NCBI GenBank assembly: GCA_026419785.1
Contig: JAODTK010002499.1
Span: 124,001-188,000, forward strand
Length of the DNA: 64,000 bases
Source of the DNA: Sclerodactyla briareus
Taxonomy: Eukaryota > Echinodermata > Holothuroidea > Dendrochirotida > Sclerodactylidae
Direction of reading: 5' to 3'
Both the position numbers and the translations under genes were made by a program. A model generated the notes under the pieces. That model ran no database searches, was not told the origin of the DNA, and was given only the letters and a program-made list of their open reading frames with translations. Below are positions 54,941 to 64,000 of this stretch, piece by piece; positions within the stretch are counted from its first letter, which is position 1; each line of letters begins with the position of its first letter.

Positions 54941-57810
54941 CGAGCTACAAATAAGTTGTACTGTTTTTCGCATAATCCTGATGGTAAGACACCACAACAA
55001 CCAAGTACAACGCGCCACACACACAACTAACAACCGTCGCATTATTGCCAAGTCCCTTTTTTTGAACTTCATTCAAGCATACAAACACAACTACGTATGT
55101 CTGCTCTGGGACGCAGGATGTCCTGCAGAACTCACCTGGTGATTTTTCCCTTCCGTGAGAATTCCCCATCAGTTCATTGCAAATCCCCTTCCAGAAACTT
55201 TCAACATCATTACTGAGACACTTTCTTTAGTATCTTTAGAGGCATTCGCTTTCACTTGGTACTTGACTGTGGTTGGGGTGGGCGCCTGCAGAATAACTTC
55301 CGGTTTATATAAACAACCTTAGTTTTCCTGGTTCGCCTTCGATCGGGGTCACTTATGCTCATGGTGCAATGTATACAACGGTCATATTTCAATGTTTAGT
55401 TAACTCATCAATTTCGCTGCAACCATGAATCGCATAGAATTCATGTGAAATATAAATGAAGTCCTAACATCGTTGCAACTGCAGAGTGTTTTAAGACATG
55501 TTTGTGTTTGTGGGGTCATCACTATAAAGTGCAATTTGAATTGTTCGAAGTTGGGGTCACAAAAGTGTTTTACACGCAATCTCTCATGTGGACAAAAAAA
55601 AGGCTTTTTAACCCTTAAGGCCACAGAAGTTGACTCACTCACCCTTACTTAATTCATACAAGTCTTTGTAAAAAACGACTTTTATATTAATTCAAATTCG
55701 TAGGGAACGCATAGCAACGACAGGTGGACTCTTTGAACCTAAACATAGAGTTTGTTTGTTGTGTAGCTTAATCAATAAACTGTGTAGGAGGACCATTTTA
55801 GCACTCCCCCCCCCCCCCTCCTCGCTAATTCCGATCATGGTTACAAATCATCACTTCCAGTATCTCGGATGATAAAATACTGGATCGAGGCCGGGAGCTT
55901 CCCCCCCCCCCCCACCTACTACAGCAGATGAGAGGAAAATGTCAATGGGGTTAATGAGGAATTTCCGGTGGATCCGTCACTACCCTCTAAACGGCATGAG
56001 TGACTCATTTCGACATGAAGTTAAGTTCCAACCATGATCTTCTCTACAACTGCTTAATAACCCTTTATCCGCGCGGTTCTACTATAACCCCACCGCCCCA
56101 TGCCCTATAAATCGTTAATACGGATTGCGTAATTTTACTCTTAACTTACTCGGATAATATGACAAGCTGTGAAAAGAGAGAAGATTGGGAATTGCCTTTC
56201 TTAACATATAGGCGGGGCCTTTTTATGCCCGAATTTCTGTGTAACTACTCCACCCACCAATGCTGTTCTCTCCGCTCAATATTAAATCAACGACCATATG
56301 GAATACTTGGATCCAGATGTCCTCAGATGTGGGGCTCTGGAAACTGAGCAAATGGCGCGCTCGCGCGCACTGATGGATAGACATGAGCGCGCAATTGTGA
56401 CAAGTCGCCGGCAACGATAGGACCGAGGTCCGGCACTATGTCCCAAAATTTCCACCAGTACTAAATTTGTGGTTATAAAGTGCCCATACTGTAGTGCTCA
56501 TACTTTATGGACTGACTGGCTGAGTATCAATGCTGTCCCTGGTAGGTGCGTAGGACGTAGGTTTATATATTTGGAAGATGTGTGGATAATAGGAACCCAA
56601 CCCTCACATTCAATTCATTATATTCCAGTAAGAATGCAAAGATCATTTTTGTTTCAGGAAGTTCCACCAACAGAAGCACTTTGTTTTAACCGATGGTATG
56701 TCAAGTATGAAACAGTCCATGCTCAGGGGCCCCCGAGTGGCCATTTCCCCTGCGATCTGGGAGTTGTGTAAAGAACCCCCCATAATTTTCGCGTAACGCT
56801 ACCGCGCCAACTGGTGGTGGCGCTGCCTTAGATAGTGACCGCAGCCCCCCTGGGTTGACAATCCTGCTTACGAAGCGCCTGGTAATCGAGACGTGGGGCA
56901 CGCCTTGCTCCATATGAGCTGGATTCGCTCTGGCCTGGAGCCAAGCGTTCTCACTGTGGTTCGTACACGCACCTGTGTGAATGATACAATCAAACTGAAA
57001 TTATTGTTTTAAAAATCACATCACAACTCAACAAGTGATTTGCTCGCCCCGTTTTTTTGTTTGGGTTGTTGGGGTTGAACTCTACTGAATGGTTCAACCT
57101 TCACGTGTGTGTATCCATTTCCTTTACTTGGAGTCGGCTTCCAGTAGTCACGGTGAATGATTGAGCTGGAGGATCCATTTCGGATTGATTGGTGTAGAAG
57201 TAGCCCTCGTCCTCGGATTCGCCTCGTCTCGCGAAGCAGCCGGCAGGATGAAGATTCGCTTCTGTCCTTACTTCCCGTCATTACTTTACTTTCCATCGTC
57301 CAACGCAATGGGCCGGGGCTTCCAACCGTTCATTCCCCCCCCCTCTCTCCACAGCGCAGATTTGACAGACACCATCAGGGTTAATTGTGCGGGTAGTGGT
57401 ATGGAGGGGAGGAAATTGGGTTTGGGGGATGGGGTCAGGCCAAGAGGGAGGGGTGTCGAAAGGGGGGTGGATCAGTGAGTGATGAGTATTGCGTTCAATC
57501 CTGACTACTCTATTCCCCAAAAATAATCCAAGGCCCATTTCACTACGCTAACCCCATAAAAAAGAGTCGCCCTCTTTTAAACAACCTTGTCGGGAATAAG
57601 CCTGACGTCATTGTGCCGGCACTGATTCTTACCTGCCCCGTCTGTCCGATTTTCGGGCCTATTGTTTTTCGCTTGGGCCCCTCTTTCGGTTGACCCGCGC
57701 ACTCTGCGCCACGGCAGTACGTTGGGTTGCCTATTACCCACAATTATGTGTAAGAACTCCGTGAGAGAGTTTTCGTTCGCTATTTCTGATTTTCTCTCCA
57801 TATAATAATA
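54941..57810. other. Unassigned DNA
   Basis: No gene recognised over almost 3 kb. It holds C runs at 55807-55820 and 55902-55914, a GCGCGCTCGCGCGC palindrome at about 56355, and a second copy of the CGCGCCAAC/GTTGGCGCG-type block at 56800-56850. Frames at 56469-56771, 57021-57308 and 57157-57478 overlap on opposite strands and show no domain. The 57160-57300 stretch is GC-richer and could hide an exon, but I see no consistent splice pair. Confidence 0.35.
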
Positions 57811-57817
57811 CACGAGA

Positions 57818-58099
57818 ATGGATTCTCGACAATTAAGGTCACGAAAAATTCACAGCTGCGTGGAATGTAAGTCATTTGACATTTCTGATGGAACCATGAC
57901 ATTTGTGTGCTTCCTAATTACGATGATCATCGAGTCCATGGTTGAGAAAAATAAGGGATACTGTGATTGGCTCATGAAAATCCTACCGCTGAGCAAGATA
58001 CCGAATGACAACCCTTCTCCGCTCGGTGGAAGAATCAGAGTAAACCGCTGTGGATTCCCTATATTGGGCCTAATCCTGTCCGTATCGGGAAATTGTTGA
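57818..58099 (+). other. Unrecognised 93-codon open frame
   Basis: ATG to TGA with a mixed composition, including HSCVECKSFDISDGTMTF and two hydrophobic stretches. There is no family signature, the start lacks a clear context, and codon use is not distinct from the flanks. Listed only because it is the most protein-like frame in this stretch; chance is likely. Confidence 0.15.
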
Positions 58100-58454
58100 C
58101 GCCCCCTTTAAACCTTATCGATTACGATGTTACTGTCTTTTGAATGGAAATGTTTCCAGTGATAATTAGTTGCGTAATGGAGATGTGCCTCATAAATCAC
58201 GTTCTTGGTTTGTTTTCACGCGGTGAGGCTTGGCACTTCTGGTAGACGTGTAATATTTCCGCGACCGTCCTGCCATTGTCATTTCTGGCACTTTTCTTTC
58301 TCCACGATACCCGCATAAATGTGGCGAACTTGGGTTGTATAGTAATTCTTTTTGATGATGAATCGACCTATCCCCGGTGACATTTGGCATCCGTGGCAGT
58401 TTATTTTCGAGGCAGGAAGCAAAGGCTGACTTGGCGCTTTAAGTATTATAATTT

Positions 58455-59995
58455 GGAACGTTCACTTTCTCATAGCGATGGACGTCAGTGGGGCCACGGG
58501 CCGTAGTTCGTTATTAAAAATAGTTGTAAATGACTGGTTTCTTGAATTGGTATAATGCACGATCGTTTTCATAAATGAGGATAGTTGAGTTTCAAAACAC
58601 ATTTTAAAAAATATAGGTAAAAGGTATAGGCCAAGTTGGTGAAGCACTGTTTTAGACACGTGGAGACGATTGTCGGAACGAACTGCATACTTCGATGCAT
58701 TCCACTGCGAAAATTGTGTCGCACTGTCATTCTTGCCGTCACAGTTAGGAATGGAGCGACCCGTCCGGGACGGTAGTCCGATGTTATGCTGGATATCGAT
58801 TGATTGTCATCTGAAAAATCCTGAGTGTCAAAGACGATTGTAGAAGGTGTTGAGTTGATTGGCATAAACGTCAGATGTGTTATGGTGTTTTGGGCCACTG
58901 TCTGGGGTTGGTTTTAGTATATCCACTCATCATCCGCATCCCATCCAACCCTCTGATGTCATTAGTCGTGAATGATTTCAATTTTCGTCTGTAAGCGTCC
59001 TTTTCAGTTTTATTGCATTGTTTATTGTTCCGACTGACCTATTTTCAGCTCCTGCTTCGATCTAGACTTGCCTCTTCGATTCAGCAAATGATTGATCTCT
59101 TTGGTAATCCAGGTTTAATGTCCGGATAGCAAACTTCACCGTCTTGTTGGGGATCACAAGGTCCTCGCAAAATCCGGTGGTAGAGGAATGGTATCAGTCG
59201 ATTCATGGATGTCTGATGCTGAATTAACAAACATGCCAATTTGTTTGGTCCAAAACAATCCTGTAACAGTTCCACGACATTTCTGACCACTTGTTTATGA
59301 TATAAACTGCTTGACACGTTTTAACATGGGCCTGTAGTTTGGTAAAAGCAACACACAAGGTAGGTCGGCTTCACCTATTCATTCAATGGAGGTGAAACCT
59401 TAGCATCTTTGACCTTTGTATAGCAAAGGTCCAGGGTTGTTTCCCCTCGTGTTGGGTCCTTTGATTGAATCACTGTTGATTACAATTAAGTGTGTCGGGT
59501 CTGGGCAGCGGTTTCAAGTTCTGAATGCATTTGTCAGTCCAATGCTCCCCGCCTTGTTAACGGGATTTGTCGAGAATGAATAGTCCAGCACAGTACTTGG
59601 GAAACTCGCGTGGTAAAATAGTATGCTATGCCGAATTGAGACGAACAACATTTCCAAATGGTGGAGGGTGGGGGGGGTACACACATATTGTTTTCTATAT
59701 AGTTGTTCGGTACACCAGTTTACTGTTTATGTAAACACGTACACCTCCCCGCTTTCGCTTAACCTACCGGCACCTCCATGTCCTTTCTATCAACCCCGAA
59801 TGATTCTTGAATCCATCTATGAATACACAATCATCAGTGTGATAGTCCGTTAGCCAAGTCTCCGTAAATGATAGTATGCTCGAATCGAGAGATCCTTTTA
59901 CACTTGCGGCCCAATTCGTCCATTTGTTACTGAGAGATAGAACGTTTCCCATGATGATGGCAGGTAGATAAATAGTCGTTTTCTGCATTTCTTCA
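58455..59995 (-). pseudogene. Non-LTR retrotransposon: endonuclease, linker and start of RT
   Basis: Minus strand from 59990 down: LPAIIMGNVLSLSNKW, then SILSFTETWLTD and DGFK (endonuclease N-terminus). VYINSKLV, ILPREFPKY, PNYRPMLKRVKQFI and NKWSEMSWNCY follow, then FCEDLVIPNKTVKF, YANQLNTFYNRFD-like and NDYRPVALTSIAMK-like blocks near 58500. These match, in order, an APE endonuclease, the connecting linker and the first RT motif of a CR1/Rex-type LINE. Sequence after the first RT motif is lost. The copy keeps its 5' half, opposite to ordinary 5' truncation, so an internal break or later deletion is likely. Frameshifts are numerous. Confidence 0.85.
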
Positions 59996-61205
59996 CAGAA
60001 ACTATAGCGAAAGCGAACGTCACTGAGTAAAACCCTGCGTATCCTTCATTTGGTAATGTTACTAAATAGAACACCAGTTACCGACAAAATTACAAATATT
60101 CATTTCAAAGACAATGAATGATGACGAATAGTGAACAGTTTAGGTGACAATGATGATTGCCCAATGATGGCGACATTCCCAAAAGATCTACAAGCCTTGT
60201 CGCCACAAGTGCAGGCGCCACAAAAGCAGCGTTCCTCACCTTACCAAGCATATCTTCATTGTTCCGTACGATCTCGATAGCCGCAGCAATATAAATACGA
60301 CCTTCCACCTCTGAGAGCCCAAGATGACTCACTCCTCACAAAACTCAGAAGATGTTACCATGGCATGTTTTTGACATGTTGGTCCCGACACCTCAGAAGC
60401 GTCCAGTGGCTGCCAGAAGGCCTACAAATTTATGGGGGGGGGGGGGGACGCAGACTAAACTTTTGATGAATTGTGTTGTGTGTTACTAATCTGAGCGGGG
60501 GCGCCACCAATCGGTTGGCGCCGGAGCGTTTCCGTCACATTTTGGGTATCATTTACACAAACCTCCCAGATGGGGCCGAAACACTGCACTTCCCACTTCT
60601 GAATCGTTGTCAGCTATATGTACCCAGTCATAAAGACTGGAGTCATGCCTGCAAAATCGTAGTTATTAATAAAATCTATGTATGAAGAATGATAATGCAT
60701 ATCAGATGGGTTTGGAGACGCAATTCCCGCGAGGTCCGAGGAAAGGATGGTCACCCTTGGCCCCCTCCCCCCAATCTAAGAAAATCGACTTTCTTGCTCA
60801 TTACGGTGAATTTCAAGTGCATGATCGAGACTGCGTAGATATGAATGATGTCTCACGCAGTATCCCCATTCTCCCGCCCCCAGTTGGCCATCGCACTGTG
60901 GTCACGTGATTACGTATTGGAACTTGCAGTCTGTCAGAGTCGACTCCCGTAAGGTGGGACGAACTAAACACTGGCAAGAATTAACATGTTTAACATTTTG
61001 GGTTTCCTCGAATTTACAATAGTTTGACCACTAGTGAAAAATTATATACTTCGTTAGAAGACACCACAAGTGGGACAAATTGGTGTCTTTGAACTTAACG
61101 TAACCCCTTTTTTTTCACTTGTGATGAGCGTTTGTCAACAAACAAGGGAAATCAAGGTTTCAAAATATGTTATTGTGTATTTGTAGCAAATTTAAAGCAA
61201 TTTTA
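59996..61205. other. Unassigned DNA
   Basis: The minus frame 60105-60332 lies directly upstream of the endonuclease and may be a 5' remnant of the same LINE, but I see no ORF1 motif. GGCGCCACCAATCGGTTGGCGCC at 60502 is a palindrome (first 20 bases GGCGCCACCAATCGGTTGGC). A 13-base G run lies at 60436. No gene. Confidence 0.4.
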
Positions 61206-61209
61206 AACG

Positions 61210-61383
61210 CAGGGCGCAGCCACTGTCTGAAAGTTGGGGGGTGGGGGTTAAGTTTTTTGGGGGGGGTTTTTTTACGTTTTTTATATTTTTTTGGGTGGAA
61301 AAAAATCATTATTATGGAGGCCTTCTCAAAAGTTGGGGGTCATACCCCACCGACCCCCCCCCCCCCTAGTGGTTGCGCCCTTG
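61210..61383. mobile_element. Small MITE with G-rich interior, 174 bp
   Basis: Left end CAGGGCGCAGCCACT; the right end in reverse complement is CAAGGGCGCAACCACT. The ends enclose paired G and C runs, so the whole element can fold. CAG-type ends fit hAT, but flanking 8-mers (TTTAAACG and TTTTACAG) agree at only five positions. Confidence 0.65.
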
Positions 61384-62850
61384 TTTTACAGTATACAGTT
61401 TGATACATAATCAGGCAGTTTTTATTGTCTTTTGTATTTGAAAACTCTCGTACACCTAGAGCCTTATGCAAAATAGTAAAATTATAAAGTCTTCACAAAC
61501 ATGTCATTTGGGGTATTTCTTCAAGTTTTCATAAGGACAAAATGCAAGCATCACTTTTCTATTTTTAATTTAAGGACTCAAATGTCCCACTTTCGTTGCC
61601 GAGTATTGTGGCCTTGTACATACAGCGGTGATTCGATTACAGATTTCGCTACAAGCTGCGAATATCGCAAACCAGGCGGCACGGGTTCGATACGGCAACA
61701 TTTGTTGAACTTAGTAGATTAGAAAGAATACCAGTTTCACATTTAGTTAGCCTGTTATAATCTACTGTCGATATTCCATCATGTTCCGCAGATCGATAAT
61801 GATAGTTTAATTGTCGATGATGGTGTTAATTTTCAAATTTCATTTGGTCAAAACTTTATATTTTGGGGGATGTCTCCCCGTCCCCCCAACACCCGTCAAC
61901 CGAAATATCCTGTTCATGTGCATCACATGATTAGTCCGTTTAGAGCGTTCGTCACCCATCCTGTTTCTCAACCAAGTCTTTAGTCTTTTCAGCCCCGAAA
62001 AGCTTCTTCGCCCGTGGCAACTGTTACTGGGTGAGTCGTGAATATCGCCAACAAACGCTCTAAAATTGAATAGGTACTTTCATCACAGGCGAAGAAGTAG
62101 TTAGTAGAGGGCAGACGATGGTCGCAGCTCCAATTCCACATTTTCCAATAATTACATCAAAGTTCCCCCCCCCCCCTCTCCCGCTTGAAAGCTATTGCAT
62201 CAGTAGGGTAAGGCGCGACAGTTGAATGAAGCAATGGTAGGCTACTGCCGAATGTTCACCGTCATACTGTCGATAAATCCGCAGGTGACGATGTATCGAG
62301 GTATCAGTTTATTCATGGTCATCGCCCTACACTGGTGCGAGTCGATCGACGTTGAGGTCACTAACCACATTGTCCAGAGGAGGGATATATGGAGCGACGG
62401 TAAAATTCTGCCTCGTCTGCTGCTGGAGCATTCGCCCTGTGGACTTGTCGTCAACTTGAAATTAGTGTGCTGTATATACGTAGGCCATTCTCACCATACC
62501 CTATATCCGGATATATCAAGCATTGGTGGGTGCTCGGATCTGATTCTCTCTCTTTCCTCTTTCCTCTCCCCCCTCTCGCCCCTCTGCCCCCCTCTGGATC
62601 CATCCCTGGGCCAGAAATAGACTGTTTTAAAAAACAGTAATGCGCCTCATTTTTCTCCTATCAGCGTGCGGGGCAAGATTGACAGTGGCTATCAGCTCAG
62701 CACACAACCATGAATCCTGGAATCGTAATCATAAATATATACAGCGCGTTCCTCTTCTTTCTTCGAACAGACTGGGGCTGGTCAATATTCCTTTTTGATT
62801 CCTTGACGAAGTCAGAGGAATCTATTCAGCCAGCCAGTCATGACAGTGTG
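61384..62850. other. Unassigned DNA
   Basis: The longest frame, 62222-62620 (132 codons plus strand), lacks motifs and is overlapped by a minus-strand frame. A C run lies at 62166-62177. No gene call is justified. Confidence 0.35.
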
Positions 62851-62852
62851 TG

Positions 62853-62882
62853 TTCGCGCGCGCGCGCGCGCGCGTGTGTGTT
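62853..62882. repeat. (CG)n then (TG)n dinucleotide run
   Basis: Alternating CG for about 10 units followed by GTGTGTGTG. Alternating purine-pyrimidine sequence of this kind can adopt Z-DNA in vitro. A long CpG run surviving in an animal genome is uncommon if methylated. Confidence 0.9.
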
Positions 62883-62889
62883 GTGACGC

Positions 62890-63060
62890 CTAGCCTTGTT
62901 AACACGATAACTCTATCCCACCTAGATGGAGGAAGCTCACACTCGGTATATGGGTTTCCCATAAGTAAGAACCATGATCCCTATTGTTTTGGGGTCAGGT
63001 CAAAGGTCATTTGAGGTCAAGAATGTCAAAGTCTGAAAATCTTGATGGTAAACCTTGTGA
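62890..63060 (+). repeat. Solo unit of the 310-bp satellite
   Basis: AACACGATAACTC, then GGAAGCTCACACTCGGTATA, CCCTATTGTTTTGGGGTCAG, then GTCAAAGGTCATTTGAGGTC match 13620-13740. Only one partial unit is present, 49 kb away from the array. Confidence 0.8.
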
Positions 63061-63580
63061 GCATGTGAAATTGACCATGCTTAGCTTGATCAGTCAAGAT
63101 CAACAAGAATCAAACGAACCTTTTGCTTTTTTGAGTTCAATAAAACCGTCCATGTCCTCAAAGTCATTTACAGTCAAAAGCCCCCCCTTCCAAATAATAA
63201 CATTTCCTGCAACAACCTCTATGACTGTATGCAGATATGCTGACATTTTGGGACGTAATGCATATCATCAAGGGTAACATTTTTCATAAAAAAAAACGTT
63301 ATGTCATGCAAAGGTCATCTCGGTTCACTTATAGACAAAAACTGCTAATAATAGCATTTTCCTCTTTTCTTTCTTCCTCCAGCAACCTACAAAAACTCTT
63401 GCAGCGATATGGCTGAATGGTTGATGGCATGGTACCATTATCGTAGGGAATATTTTTCATGAAAACTGTATTCATACAAGGTAGTTTGAGGCTAATTATC
63501 AGATGTTCATTAAATCCTAATTAGTTCTTCCAAAATTTAAAAAAAAAAAAAAAATCTCATCCTTTACCGAAGCCAGAGGG
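63061..63580. other. Unassigned DNA with poly(A)
   Basis: No gene. A 17-base A run at 63538-63554 is not preceded by any LINE or SINE tail I can recognise. Confidence 0.45.
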
Positions 63581-63584
63581 TGTG

Positions 63585-63760
63585 ACAATTCAAGTCCAAG
63601 CAAGAGTCGCAAGTAGCTGGTGCAAGTCCAGTCCAAGTCCAAGTCAATTGGAAAAATTCAAAGTCCAAGTCAAGTCACAAGTCATTGGAAATGCAGCTCA
63701 AGTCAAGTCCCAAGTCATCTGATGCAAGTTCAAGTCCAATCAGTGAAGTCTCGAGGGACT
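63585..63760 (+). repeat. CAAGTC/AAGTCC low-complexity array
   Basis: Irregular repeats of CAAGTCCAAGTC, AAGTCAAGTC and CCAAGTCAT with spacing of 6-12 bases. Resembles in style, but not in word, the GAGTCC patches at 19.6-27.7 kb. Confidence 0.8.
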
Positions 63761-64000
63761 GGTATAGCGTCAAACTGTACATCTACGGTATGGAGTGCGA
63801 TAAAGATCAGAAGTGATAACTGTTGGGGATTGACAAGTTTGCAATGCCTAGATTACTGATAAGTAACCAAGCGCTTTGAGTGTTTGGCGTATCACAGCAG
63901 AATGTGCTAGATATGAAAACGAGTCCTGATTGTTGTAATACCAACGATGTTTGATTGAAATCCATAAAGCTGTAAAATCTTCACATAATGAAGTCTCCAT
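63761..64000. other. Unassigned DNA at the window edge
   Basis: No recognised feature. Confidence 0.45.

Noticed and set aside
62222..62620. 132-codon plus-strand open frame as a secreted or membrane protein
   Set aside because: The hydrophobic stretches are short, the opposite strand is also open, no splice or codon-bias support exists, and the C-terminal serine/leucine/proline tail comes from a CT-rich tract.

Overview
The window looks like gene-poor, repeat-dominated nuclear DNA from a marine invertebrate animal. A deuterostome such as an echinoderm or hemichordate is my best guess, but this is inferred from repeat style only. I see introns-style splice acceptors, many decayed non-LTR retrotransposons with animal-type reverse transcriptase motifs, hAT- and Harbinger-like terminal inverted repeats, tRNA-derived SINEs, long G/C runs and families of imperfect tandem repeats rich in AGGTCA. 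There is no bacterial operon structure, no rRNA, no intact tRNA gene, no CRISPR and no complete protein-coding gene. Only two or three short stretches (1-132 minus, 7350-7451 plus, perhaps 37928-38128 minus) look like host exons.

Layout. 0-6 kb: a possible exon at the very edge, then a tandem-repeat element headed by a (TCTG/TCTA) microsatellite, then anonymous AT-rich DNA. 6.2-7.8 kb: a reverse transcriptase fragment split by a hAT-type element with a perfect 8-bp target duplication, followed by a terminal-exon candidate. 8-14 kb: a SINE remnant and a 310-bp-period satellite interrupted by a 5'-truncated CR1/L2-type LINE. 15-17.8 kb: a second copy of the 0.6-2.2 kb repeat element, interrupted by a Harbinger-like element. 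18-28.3 kb: one Jockey-like retrotransposon whose ORF1, endonuclease, linker, RT and C-terminal parts are scattered in order over 10 kb by later insertions. 29-32 kb: two minus-strand CR1/L2-type LINEs. 32.3-35.5 kb: an inverted copy of the microsatellite-headed repeat, a palindromic-end MITE and another LINE fragment. 39.7-52.5 kb: a 4.5-kb unit present in tandem as two long copies and one 2.1-kb partial copy. It carries a SINE, a LINE 3' tail, an unusual 0.8-kb foldback element with a minisatellite core and, in the second and third copies, a LINE C-terminus. 52.5-64 kb: a longer inverted copy of the palindromic-end MITE, a telomere-like patch, a LINE that keeps its endonuclease but loses its RT, a small G-rich MITE, a CG dinucleotide run and a lone satellite unit.

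How it fits together: the window is best read as nested transposition, in which LINEs land in satellites, DNA elements land in LINEs and blocks are then duplicated. Copies differ mainly by single-base insertions and deletions. That pattern, together with the frequent frame breaks, makes uncorrected long-read error a serious alternative to genuine decay for many of the disruptions described below.
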